In this document: positions 47,122 through 59,400 of the stretch, piece by piece
Layout of the letters: each line of letters opens with the position of its first letter
Numbering within the stretch: position 1 is the first letter of the stretch
Origin: Aporrectodea caliginosa
Taxonomy: Eukaryota > Annelida > Clitellata > Crassiclitellata > Lumbricidae
Length of the DNA: 64,000 bases
Assembly: GCA_020284085.1 (NCBI GenBank)
Contig: JACEVL010000083.1
Location: forward strand, 842,001 to 906,000
Reading direction: 5' to 3'
Notes under the pieces: model-generated
Told to the model about the DNA's origin: nothing
What the model saw: only the letters and a program-made list of their open reading frames with translations
Database searches by the model: none
Position numbers and translations under genes: made by a program

Positions 47122-48183
47122 GACTGCAGTGTTCTTAGGAGAACCCTTTCAGACTGAACAGCGACACCTCTTCCAGTCTATCTAAGTAAACGTAAACTTA
47201 CAACTGGAAATGTTAGGCTAACAACTGCTGTTGTACTTTGCCGTCCCAACGACAGGCCAGGCCTACAGCTTTCTACTGGCTTGTGTGGCTACCTATTGAA
47301 CCTGCCATTTACAATGACACATCTCGAACTCTTTGACCTCGATACATATCGAAAGGGCCTAAGCACGTGCGAAGCTTCATTTACAGACAATAGGCTAATA
47401 GCCAACCATGACAGGTTGGGTCTTGTTGGTTCCTTTGTAGCCTCCAAACCTTTCAGGGTTTCTTACGTTCGGCACAAGAATAAAGCTGGTTCGGGTTGGT
47501 TTGGTCAATTGATTTTCCCACAGCTGTCTCGGATCCATATCCTCAATAGATTCCTTTTAGAAATTCTTAGAGGGCAGACACGACAAGACAGACACACAGA
47601 CAGACAGACAGACAGACGGCACGCACAGGCATACAGACGCGACAGAAATGGACAGGCACACAAGCGAACACATTCTTACCAATACCAATCAAGCGTTATA
47701 ATTAAGTCTGTAAAAACTAAAAAGTTCAATATTACCTGTTCCGAAACCTAGGGTCCGCAGTATTTATATGGTTTACAAATCGATTAGCCTTAAGCCTACA
47801 TGCGAGTTAACCTACTTCATAAATAACAATAACACTACTTCTACAGGCCTGCCATGGATAGGCCTTATATTCACTGGCCATGTAGACTACAGCGGTATGC
47901 CCTACAGCCTTGTAGGCCTACTAACCGGTGTCACCTTAGCTACACGGCCTGTAGGAAGACTGCTACGTTCATTGGTCGCGTTGCCCGCATACTGGGCTGT
48001 TGCGTGCGCTTTTATCAGTGCTAGAACAACGGACTTTGGTATCCGAGTGCACACTGCACATCTGAACTTTACCTTGTACGTGTCTAGGTCATGTAGCATG
48101 CGGTCTGTGGAGGCGTTAGATCGTTGGGTACATCATCCATTTGACACTCGATCGTTTAGTCTGCCCAGCTTAGAGCCTATTTA
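47122..48183. other. Region upstream of CHDH
   Basis: The part next to 47122 is presumably CHDH 5' UTR and promoter. A (GACA)n run lies at 47585-47620. Plus-strand frames at 47281-47751 and 47768-48205 show no domain, biased composition or splice support. Confidence 0.45.
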
Positions 48184-48191
48184 CCTACAGT

Positions 48192-48791
48192 TAGTGTTGT
48201 TTTAGTTTTGCCTTGAGTTTTAGTTTTAGTTATTATTAGTTTTACATGCTAGGTGTTTTAGTTATTATTAGTTTTAGTTATTTCACCAAGTTTTAGTTTT
48301 AGTTATTATTAGTTTCACATGCTAGGGGTTTTAGTTATTATTAGTTTTAGTTATTTCGCCGAGTGTGGCAATATTTTTCCCACACACAGCTATTAGCACC
48401 AAAAAGGATTCACTCGCTACAATCTGTTTCTAATTGATACTTAAAACAGTCCCATACACCACTAGTTTTAGGTCTACCACCTAAATTTAGTTCGGACATC
48501 TTATAAAATTCCAAAGATCGGAAGATTACCGAACGAAGTGCTGATTATATAACGCGAATATCCATGAACATTGAATATCCTAAGATGCTATAGGTTTTCG
48601 TTATGTGTTTTCGTTTTGGTTTTCGTTATGTGTTTTCGTTATTATTAGTTTTGACTGGTTTAGTTTTAGTTTTTATTTCGTTATCGTTTTTCCTCGAGTT
48701 TTCGTTTTAGTTTTAGTTTTAGTTAACTATAACCTTTTGTTTTAGTTAACGAAGGTTTTCGTTTTAGTTATCGTTAACGAAAACAACACTA
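48192..48791. mobile_element. 600-bp non-autonomous hAT-type element
   Basis: Terminal inverted repeat TAGTGTTGTTTT at the left and AAAACAACACTA at the right, flanked by a perfect 8-bp duplication CCTACAGT (48184-48191 and 48792-48799). An 8-bp duplication with TAGTG ends fits hAT. The interior is built from degenerate direct repeats of GTTTTAGTTATTATTAG and has no transposase. Confidence 0.9.
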
Positions 48792-48802
48792 CCTACAGTT
48801 CA

Positions 48803-48960
48803 ACGTTCGGCGTACTCTAGTGGTTAGCCTGCTGGACTGTCAACTGAGTAGTCGTGGATTCAAATCTCCACCAGGGCAGAAATGTGTTTCGAGATTTCTG
48901 CTTCACTTGCGTGCTTAGCCTATAGGCCTACTCGGCTACGACGAGAGCGCCATTTAAGGG
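48803..48960 (+). mobile_element. SINE family B, copy 3
   Basis: CTCTAGTGGTTAGCCTGCTG and GGATTCAAATCTCCACC at tRNA-like spacing, then CAGAAATGTGTTTCGAGATT. It begins about a dozen bases after the hAT-type element at 48192-48791. Confidence 0.7.
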
Positions 48961-50289
48961 TCCTCCGTGCGGACCGCGCTACCCCGAGGTTTTAAGGTTT
49001 TTTTAACCTCTGAAATAATTAAGCCACCGTCAGGAAACGCACCGGCATCCTCACTCACACGTACAGGCACCAATGTTGCTATAAACCGGATCAGTGCTAA
49101 CAACTCTGTATGCTATCCAGAGACTGGGCAGAGTATGAATATAGCCACATATTGAGGTGGGGACAGTCAATGAAACCATCCCCTAAATTGTGCCGTGTTC
49201 ATGATTTCTTTCGTTGGTTAGCTAGGCTATTGATGTTAAAAGAAGTTAACGCAATATTAGATATAATGAACAGTGGCGTGGCCAGGTTTTAACAACAGGT
49301 GAAGCGACACTTTAAAATGCCCCACTTACCAAAATAAATGATTTAACACTCTTCCATATTCATGTAATTATCTTGGGGTAACCCATATGCCATTTATGTT
49401 CGTTGTCTTTGATACGAATAACAACTTCATCGTTAAGTAAGCTCTGCAGGAAGACTCAATCTCTGAGCAATGGGTCATTTTCACAGAATCATCTGTAGCC
49501 TATTATTGTGTCTGTAAACGTAAGGTTACGCGTTCATAATAGGTTCCTATGTTGATTTTCAGACCAATTAACTGACCTTACTAGCTATAGGCTAGCCTCT
49601 TAATTAGTAACAACAGATCAGACGAGTGAAATACACAATAGCAGAATGGCATAGTAAAGTTCAAATGCCCTTTGCCACTCTTATTATGGGCATCAGTGTG
49701 AACTCGCCAATGCATTGGGTATGTCGATCATCAGAATTCTCGAGCGCTCTCCCACTTCAGGTAATTGGGCCAGAAAAGGTGTTAAGTAAGTTCCTCAACT
49801 CCCTCGCTTATAGGGCCTAGTTACTTTGTATGTATGTAGGTTAGCACATGTATTCATGCAGGCGTAGCCTACACGTATGGGCGTACGTATACAAAGGCCT
49901 ACGTACTTGACCTGGCCTATATTTAATGCGGATACGACATTTTCTTCGACTCCAATGAGACTTAATAATGGTTTCATTAGTGATTTCTGTCAATGCTCAC
50001 TCAGGGTGCCTTCTGCTGTTAGAAGTGCAGTGAGGGTAAAGATCAAAGGGCGGGGCAACACGAAATGAACGAGGAAATTTCCTACCCGTGCGCAGATAGC
50101 ATGAACCAGTGAGCGGAAATTTCTCTCCATACCCTTTCACATCACACGTACTCCTACCATGAGCTAACCAAGTAGGCCTATACAGGACTGACTGAAAACA
50201 AAGTGAAAGCTATATGAGAATCATTTAGTGAGGCTCTTAAAGACACAACATAATAATAAATAGGGCCTATATAATATATATTATATATA

Positions 50290-50337
50290 ATACTGTACTG
50301 TATATTTATTATATATAATTTATATACAGTACAGTAT
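50290..50337. repeat. 16-bp inverted repeat in an AT-rich patch
   Basis: ATACTGTACTGTATAT at 50290-50305 and its exact reverse complement at 50322-50337, with a 16-base AT loop. Confidence 0.9.
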
Positions 50338-50379
50338 AATATATCATTACATACATCTCTTCCATTCATGGCCTTAGAT

Positions 50380-50600
50380 ATCTTGGCTATGCTGCACAGG
50401 GTGACCTGGTTATTCCCCGACCCAAAACCCAGTGTAGCACAAAAGCTTCATTTGTAGGTCCAAGTTCTGTGAATAAGTTGCCTAGCATTCTACACCAAGA
50501 GCACCTGCTTGTTCTTTACCTCCATAAGGCTCCATTCCCCAAGCGTTTGAAATGAGTCTCTCTTGAAAAGGCGGCTCTATATAATTCTTCATATACAATT
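50380..50600 (+). mobile_element. Non-LTR retrotransposon 3' fragment
   Basis: GTGAATAAGTTGCCTAGCAT codes an NKLP-type motif, then CCCAAGCGTTTGAAATGAGT and AAAGGCGGCTCTATATAATT. Same layout as 36890-37100. Confidence 0.55.
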
Positions 50601-52979
50601 ACTGTACATACTGTACCTAAAGCAATTATGTAAACTCCACCATCAGGTCAATAACTAATTAAAAGGACGGGTCAGTGTCCTAAGTAGATGAGCTAAAACA
50701 TAATGGAAGAATTTTTCAAACATCTGCAAAAGGCAGAATCCAAAATCAACCACTTTGTCTAAGGTTTAATTGCATAAGGTTAATAACAGAATTATAAATA
50801 TAATGTACAAGACTTGAGTAAAATTACAAACTCACAAAACTGTTGTTCGCCTTGAGTCCACAAAGTATCGTACACGTTTTAGATCGTACGTTCTAAACTG
50901 CCCCACTGATTTAGACTTTAACAATCTGTTGATTTTATCCACTAAACAAAACTGCAATTGGACACGAAAGAAGAAAATGATCGCAATTCACCACATAGTA
51001 ATGTCATGTAACTTATGGCTGGATCATAACAGATAAACATACCAGAGTCTCCACAGATGTGTTCAGTAGGCCTACTACTGAATTAACAGTGCAGTGGTCC
51101 TTATTGTAAAGGCCAACTATCCAAGACCAACAATCTGTAATGTTCCAAGCCAACTTTTGTCCAAACTGCATCACAGCTTTCAGTGAAATTGTAACAGACA
51201 GCCTACTGTCCCATTCACATGCATTAGCCTCCAAACACAACATACCGCATTGCTTTGACAAAGCCGAACCAAATGAAACCATAGCCTTTGTTCTGAGACC
51301 CTACATGGTGTTAATTGGATCCTACAAATGCCAAATCATGAACTAGATTTCTCTGAAGACTTATAAAAGTTGCCAACACAATGAAACCATTTCAAATGCT
51401 CAAAATCAAAACCCTTCAATGGCTCGAAACCTAAACCCTTTTCTTATTGTTTTTCTACACATATAAAAACAGGTACAGTTTATACACTAACACGGTAAAT
51501 GTCACACTGTAAATACCTTTAAAACTTAACACATTAGTCAACATACCCATCAAACAACTGACATAATGGGTGAAGGTACTATGCCTAATCCTTAGGCCTC
51601 ACCCAAATATTAAAAGTTTATACACACAAGACATCAAAACCTTCTTTCAGTAGTAGTTTCAAATGTTACTGCTTTTCATACTAAGCACTGATTTCCTTTC
51701 CAGGATGCACATACAAAAGCATAATAAAAGGTGAAACATTTTTCAGAATAAGCCTGTCTTTATATAACTAAAAACTACCACAAAGCTCTCCATCAGCTAT
51801 TTTGATCAGTCTGGAGAAATATTATGCATTTCCATGTGAAATAATCTCTTAAAATAAAGCAAAACATGGCTCCACAATTATTGAACAACCAATTCTATCT
51901 GCAAGCCTTAGTGAACCAGTTGCCCTTTGCTTCTTTATATATAAACTATTGATGCATTAGCAAATATAATCATACAAAACTATTCAAACGTAAGAAGAAA
52001 ACACGGAGAGTTCAGTTGAGTTCTTAAATCAACGCTATTTTTTAAGAACTCAAAGAATCATCTTTAAATAAGGTAAGGTCGACGTTAACGGTCCTGGCAG
52101 CCAGAAGATGTTGTTAAACATTGGAATTACTACTATGAAGAAAACAAGCAAGTCATGGCAATACCTCCACTGTCTATGCAATATCGCAGACACAGTTCAT
52201 GCTTGTACTTCTCAACAGAAATCTAATGCTAAGCTACTGCAATGCCCAGCCTTCAACGTGCAGTTGAAATATAACTGATAACTGAACCAACATGATTTCA
52301 ATGACATCAAAGAAAACAACTTCATCATGAGTCAACAGAATTTTAACAATCAAACTCTACAGTTTAGAATTATAAAATGCAAACTCTATGTTTTAGAACA
52401 TGATCAGTTAACACCTATGTCATAATGACGGTGTTCATTAGGCATACTACACGACAATTAATTACAATTAATGCCAGATAACAGCACACAATAGAAAGGC
52501 CAGAATGCAGATACCATACTAAATTTCTCACAGAAAAATTTCAACCAGTTTAAACTGCTCTTCGTAATATACAGGAAAAGGTAGCCACAATACACAGTTC
52601 AGTTCATGTTACCAGTAGGGAATTTGGGCAAGTCCATCTTGCAATTGCACAAGTCACAGTCACAATTCGGGAGACTCTGAGTAGAAACTTAGGGGCGTAC
52701 TTCTCATCATACATACAATACACAGTCAGTTATTGTTCAATTCTGAATAAACTCGTGAATCAATGAACAGCTAGACTGCTCTTCAGAAAGAATTCCTAAT
52801 TGACCGCAAAACAAGAGTCTTAAATATAAAATATAAATTGCCAGGATAAGAATCTAATCTGATTTAATCTGCAGACTTCTACAGCATTATTGATCAATAC
52901 AAGAGGTAGCATTTAACAGACAATCTGAAGTGAAACTGCATTCTGCACTTAATCTGTTGTAGATATATGGTCGACATCT

Positions 52980-53062
52980 ATGCACACACACATATATATA
53001 TATATGCACATGCATACATACATACATTCACACGTATATACATACACACACACATATATATA
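52980..53062. repeat. (CA)n/(TA)n microsatellite
   Basis: CACACACACATATATATATA-type mixed run with CATACATACATA; it precedes the family D SINE at 53068. Confidence 0.85.
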
Positions 53063-53067
53063 CAGAG

Positions 53068-53335
53068 GCAGGGAGATGGCTGAATGGTAACACGCTGGCA
53101 CGAAGATCAGAAGGACACGGGTACAATACCCGCTAGCCCCATAAGATGACTCAGCCTACAACTCCCTAAGGGTGACACCAAAATAAGCAGTAGCGCAGAT
53201 GGGCGGCTTGCAGGCTGCCATAGTTAAATTCGACTCCATTTAAACTTGTTATCATCTGTTACTACTATATCATGCAATCTTACTGCACATTTGTCAATTT
53301 GAATTAATAAACGAATATTATTATTATTATTACAA
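53068..53335 (+). mobile_element. tRNA-derived SINE, family D, copy 1
   Basis: ATGGCTGAATGGTAACACGC head, GGGTACAATACCCGC B-box-like region, and 3' body GGCTGCCATAGTTAAATTCG through AATTTGAATTAATAAACGAA. Other copies: 12925-13200, 26385-26650, 41060-41310. Confidence 0.8.
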
Positions 53336-56118
53336 ACAGGCATACATACATAAACAATTAAACATACATCATTGAGAAAGGTGAGCTTCTTCTATGAACA
53401 GAATGACATCAAAGAACTGGGTAATGTAAATTACAATTTGAAACGTTTGGCAAGAGTGCCCGCAGGTCCAGCACTGTCTTGGTTCGAGGTATGAGGGTTC
53501 TAGAAAAATGGATTAAACAATATTATAGACCAGAGTCATCAACATGACAGAAAGAATTCAAAACAACAAGTAAAATCAAACAAAACAACTGCTTAGAGTA
53601 AAATACAGTACATGAAAGAAGACCAAAAGAAGTGCAAGCCGAACAAAGTTAAGGAAGTGTTTACAACATAAGTGTGAAATGGCAAGACATCATTAATGTA
53701 AAACCAGCTTTGCTCATCAGTCAATCATCGTCAAATAAAATTAATTTTCAACAGTAGAATACTCGCTACCAAGTTTATGCTGTTTATTATGAACCATTAT
53801 GTAATAAAAATCATACACAAAAACTTGTAAAGGCATACCTTTAGAAACCAATCCAATATATCTGCATTCAAATAAATAAAAATTATGATAATCCTAAAGT
53901 TGACTGATAAACCACACAAAATCTGTTCAGGTGTAACAAGCCTCTGACCTAATTCATTGCATACTCCATATTTAAGAACACATTAATTTCAGCAGCAATC
54001 AGGTACAAGGTATCAAGTACAAGGTAAAGCCAAGGTAATACCAATCCCTGGTTATGTGCTCCCATCTGCATAATCTTTGTAGGTATGGTTGTTCAGATAA
54101 AAGACCTTTCAGCCAAACCAAAAGAGCATCTAGAAACTGCTTCTAAGTAACTGAATTCCTTAAATGCCACTTCCATAGGATGCACCTGAATTTTTATTTG
54201 TCTGGTATGGCAAACTGTTTAAACTTGCACTGCATTCACAGGCATGCACCATTAGACCAACATGCATGACACTATATTCAAATGCAAACCAAATCATCAA
54301 TGCATAGAAAAATCACTCAAACATTTGTCATGTAATTCAGTTGCTAGCATAATCAATAGCTTGTCAGACAACATGGAATCTGGCATACCTAAGAAAACTG
54401 TCAATGTTGGCAGAGATCGGTATACGCAAAATAACTGGCAACTTCAACAACCTGTGTGCCATATTTCAAATGAAATCTTATGAAAATCACATCGCTTTCA
54501 TTTACAGTTACTAATGGTGTGACCAACAGAACCACAAAAGCTCAAACATGGACGAGTAGGCAATTTCTAATTCCCTTCTCGCTCCTACAACTAAAATCTA
54601 AGCTTTTGTCAGTAGCATGAAACACAGCTATGTGTACAATCAATGTATGATTATCAAATGTTGCAACAAACAATCTGTGAACAATGGCTGCAACATTCTA
54701 AATTTGAAAAACCACATGACCAGTAAATAACACTTTCTAAATTCTGCTTCATTCATAAGAAGTCTCTTCACTACCACTCAAGATGCATCTCTGTGCAAAC
54801 CACCAGAACATAAATACATACAAATAAACTACAAATGTACATAAGTATTCCTTACCAGTATCTGTATTTATCATGATTGCATGGTAACTGGTAAAAGTAT
54901 AAAACAACTTCCCATTTCAAGAAATTTATAAATTTCACACATATCAACAATTTTTAACAACATTTTTTAACTCCAATTTTAAGTAAACCATTAAAACAGA
55001 AAAGTCTTAGACAAAAATTGTGGCTCAAAAACACAAGTTGCATTTTAAACACTAATTTAATTGTTAAACTGGTAAGCAGCACTCTGAAGGAACACTTGTG
55101 ACCTTCTTTAAGACCAACGTGTTCCAAGACGAGGTCTACCGCAAGAACACACTGAGCAAATTCTTATGTGTGTAGCCATGAACTCTATGCATATAAACAC
55201 TGCATATAATGTGTGTATAAGGATATGCAGAGAGGAAGTGACACAGATAGCTAATAATAAAAACTGACTTCACAATCCAAGCAAGGCAAGGTAGCACAAA
55301 TAAATGTCACATGTCTTCTGAGTAAATACAGATAAATAGGTTAACTGATCATCAGCTGGACACGACCGTTTTCATCCATAATCTCAGTCTACTGGTTGCT
55401 GTATTTTCGATCAAATGCAACACACAACAACTTTTCCTTATGGCTTGTGAAACAACAGTTCGGCAAAAAATTTCCAATTTCACACAACACATCAGGAAAT
55501 GAACATGATGTACAAGGCCGACACGTTAACACTCGGCCTACCTACTATTGTGTTGCAATGATGACATAACTAAGGGATTTCAGAGCTTTCAGCATGACAG
55601 AGGAAACAAAATAGCTCAGCTGTTCCAAGCCTTGTGAACGAGTACCCAACTTCTTTTATCACTAGAATCACACACTGGTTTTATATAAAAGCTCAACATA
55701 CTTATCTCTTTCTTTCTCTCTTCCTCCCTGTCTCTGCTGACCATTTAGAAGCTTCCCAAGTTACGTAAATCACCTGTATCTTACACAATAAATTTACATT
55801 CATATGGTGTATATACATGCTCTACACCAACAATATTCAACAGTTTATATTTAACTACGTTACAAACTGCTACTTTAGCTGCCACAGGCAGTAGGCATTA
55901 AAACAAACAATGTTTAGGATGTTCAGGTCTGCAAAGCATCAGTCAAATCTAGTATTAACACACAGTCTATTTGATAAAATTTAGTCCAATTTCCTAACGC
56001 CTTAAATTTTTTGTTGAAAACAAGCGATCGGCAATATCCAGGAAGCAACTTCTATGGGGAAACACTAACAATCCTTCAAATTGCACTCAACAAATGAACA
56101 GAAATTGGTGTGCCTTCT

Positions 56119-56160
56119 GGTGACAGACTGTGCACAGCTGGTGACAGACTGTGCACAGCT
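56119..56160. repeat. 21-bp perfect tandem duplication
   Basis: GGTGACAGACTGTGCACAGC plus T, twice. It contains the palindrome TGTGCACA and lies about 300 bases past the CTDSP stop codon, so probably in the 3' UTR. Confidence 0.95.
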
Positions 56161-56442
56161 GATTTACTGGTACCAAATGCGTCGGCATACAGGCTCGAAA
56201 GGTGGAGGGTAAAGAGGTGAGGAGCTAACCAGAAAGCATCTTTTGCTCCTTCAGATCTTGGCGCACATCACAATAAGGCACTCATGGTGTCCAGTTGCAA
56301 AGAAAATTATAGACACTTATATGACAAAATTGTACTGTGCAACAGTCTGCCGTGCACAGCGTTGTCGGTCACAGAACGAATGCCTGTAGCCTCTGCCCTC
56401 TGGTGTTTGCAGGTTTAGATAAAGGCCAACGACCAGCAGGCG

Positions 56443-59400
56443 CTAAGATGTCAACGCTGGTCCTTCGTTGACCTGAGCTGCAGCGATGTTGTCGGGGTGA
56501 CCGAGAGGCAACCGCTCATTGCTTAGAAAGGCAAAAATATCTTCGGCTTCGGCAAGACGTTTGAAAAACGGGATGAGGTCTAAAAGCTCGCGGTCACTAG
56601 AATCGTCAAACCAAGATACGACTGGTACCTGGTTAAACAGACATTTAAGAAATTATTTACTCTCAAAAGTACAGTGGCACAGTAGTTGATAACTCAATTA
56701 TTTATTTAATACCTTAATTAATAACTGTTAAAATAGAAATTAGAATCTTGACAGTTCTACTGTGCACAATTCCATGATGCTACGTAACAGCTCATGACTT
56801 TTCGCTATGAACAACAAAACAAATTAATAAAATTTTATGTACAACAAGTCCTGACTAACTAATATAAATAATGCCTGATTTATGATAGTATAAATGTGGC
56901 ATTGAAAGACTCCAATAGCAACTCTGTAATATCAGCCATACAGCCATAATGTTTTCCACATTCAGCACTTCACAGCCTGCATGAATTTAGTCTTTCATTC
57001 AGGACTTGGCCTTCTAGTAAATCCAACTGTTATATGCTTCAGAGTTATTCTGCAGAGTGTCATTTTCTTAATTAGTAGCTTAAATTTCTCCAAATACCAT
57101 CGTTGACACCGAGCTTTCTTCAAGCGAGCCCAACAACATTCCTATGCACATTATTATGCCACAATATATTTTTATTAGTCATATTTAGCTTCCAAAACCA
57201 AGCTGCAATCAAGTCAACATCCAGAAGATCAGTCCACTAAGGCAGTGATGTAGCACTCGAGTCTAGTCAAGGACTCGAGTCTGACGTGAGACCGATTTTC
57301 TGCGGACTCAGACTTGGACTGTCACAACTCGAACTCGAAGCCCCTGTACTCGAATTTGACTCACTGACTCGGTTTCCGAGTCACAATTTCTGGGCAGAGC
57401 AGACAACTGTATTGCCACGACTACCCTTAGTGGTAGTAATAGTTTCAGTCATTCCTACCACAAGTATGCCTGTTCAACGTGTGTTTAGCAATATAAGAAT
57501 TTGTATGCATCCTCATCGAGTCAGATAATTATCGAACAAATCTTGTCTACATCAGTGCTTTTAAAGGGCAATTTGAATAGATTACATTAACAATTCTTCC
57601 TGCATATATAGTGCTGTTATTTTTTTATGCCATTGAATTGTTTCTTTCAGTGTATTTTGATGTGGATGGACTTAGAATCGGACCTGGACTCGATCTTAGT
57701 GACTCGGACTAGCATAATTCAGCGTATTCCACATTTACAACATATACCAACATCTCACCTGAATTTGTTTATGAATGTAATTAATCTAATGGCATATGAA
57801 TAGAATAATTAATCTAGTGGCATAGCTGGAGACTCAAAAGCAATTTACACATAAATCGTTTATTAGAACATTTACTGGTACCATAACTGGTAAATCTATA
57901 TATAGCCCTTTCAAAGGAAAAATACTCCAACTCTTGGTTTATTGTATACTTACAGCATTTCTTGGATGAAACATATATGACATCGGTGAATTATCGATAA
58001 TAATGACTCGATTCAAATCCCGCCCGAGTCGACTCAAATCCTAAATCAATCCAAACCACAGGAGCATTAAACACCGGTGTCAGCACCTGTATATTGTACA
58101 ACATGTAGAAACCTCCACACTGCAGACACAGGTGGAATCTGAATCTAATATATTAAAAAAGATTTCATTGCAATATTATTATTCAGCATCAGGCTACACA
58201 GGCATTACCATTTTCTGTCACCCAGACGAGCATGTACTAAAAGTGACTGGGAACCAATGCAGCTCATCGTTAAAGGATTAAACCCTCTCGCTCCAAACTG
58301 TGATAAAATGAAAACTTGCTAAAACCCAAAATGAAATGCTTTAAATACATTGCTGAGACATGTCTGCATATTCTGTGTCCATGAGAAACAGAAAACAGTT
58401 CTCATCTGTCACTTATTTGTGGCAACAGTTCTTACATTTAATATAAAATTGTAATCATACCCTTCAGATTTTTCAGTGTCCTATAAAGGTTAAGTTTGGT
58501 AACAACTTTACACAAAGGCCTAGTCAAAAACAAATTGTGAAACAGGTATGAAATAAAATTACAATAAATTGATAGAGAATGAAAAGTGCACCTCAACACT
58601 TGAAAAGTGCAATTAAAATAACAACTTTCAAGACTCTACAGTGAACACAATGATGAGATGAAACTAACTTTGACATAGTTTCCTCGATGAAAAACGCAGG
58701 CTTCTCGAAACAGGCGCGCCCTGAAAACACCCCACTTGTCCAGAAGGTCGGTAACTGGGTCAGCATACTAAGTAAAAACAAGAAACACTAGTAGGTCAGC
58801 ATACTAGGTAACAGTATGCAACACAAGTACTGTATTCCATTGATTTAGCCAATCACACTTTCACAGTTTCTCTGTTACGAATCATGTTCCTATTACACCA
58901 GTGATAAAATGTAATTTTTATGTAACTCAACCTGTTTAGGAAGAAATAAAACTGACAAAACCATTAAATGTCCAGGTAAACATTAGTATGAACCAGCACC
59001 ACAGGATGCATGGAAACTGATATCTTGCATATACTGCACTGTAAATCATATTTAGAGCATTGCTGATGCTTTTAGGATTTCATACAGGGCTCTGGAATTA
59101 TATCACGGTCTCAAACAATGGCTTTAACATCAGCATTGCTAACAACTGCATTTTGACCACATTTACTCTTAAAAGCAAAATTTGCCGATACTGTTTGTAT
59201 TTGGTAAATAGAAGTGTTGAAGGAAAGCACAACATGCATATGATATTTGGTCTACACAAAAACAAAACAAGAGTAAAACAAATGGCACATTATATTGGCT
59301 AAACGCCAGATTCCTTTTACCTACCATCACATTTTCATCATCTGTCATTTACCAGTATCTTTTACACTAGTAGTGATCAATGGGATATAAATATCAACAA

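Larger units (their letters stand above)
50610..56442 (-). other. Gene-poor stretch, possible long 3' UTR of the CTDSP gene
   Basis: Nearly 6 kb downstream of the CTDSP stop with no convincing exon on either strand, AT-rich, with only one SINE (53068-53335) and a 21-bp tandem duplication at 56119-56160. CTDSPL transcripts in vertebrates carry long 3' UTRs, so part of this may be transcribed. Nothing in the sequence proves it. Confidence 0.3.

Noticed and set aside
47281..48205. Two plus-strand frames of about 150 codons
   Set aside because: No domain or composition typical of proteins; one runs through a (GACA)n repeat.
48803..48880. Possible tRNA gene
   Set aside because: B box is intact but the stems do not pair over full length; body shared with 2425 and 24400 copies.
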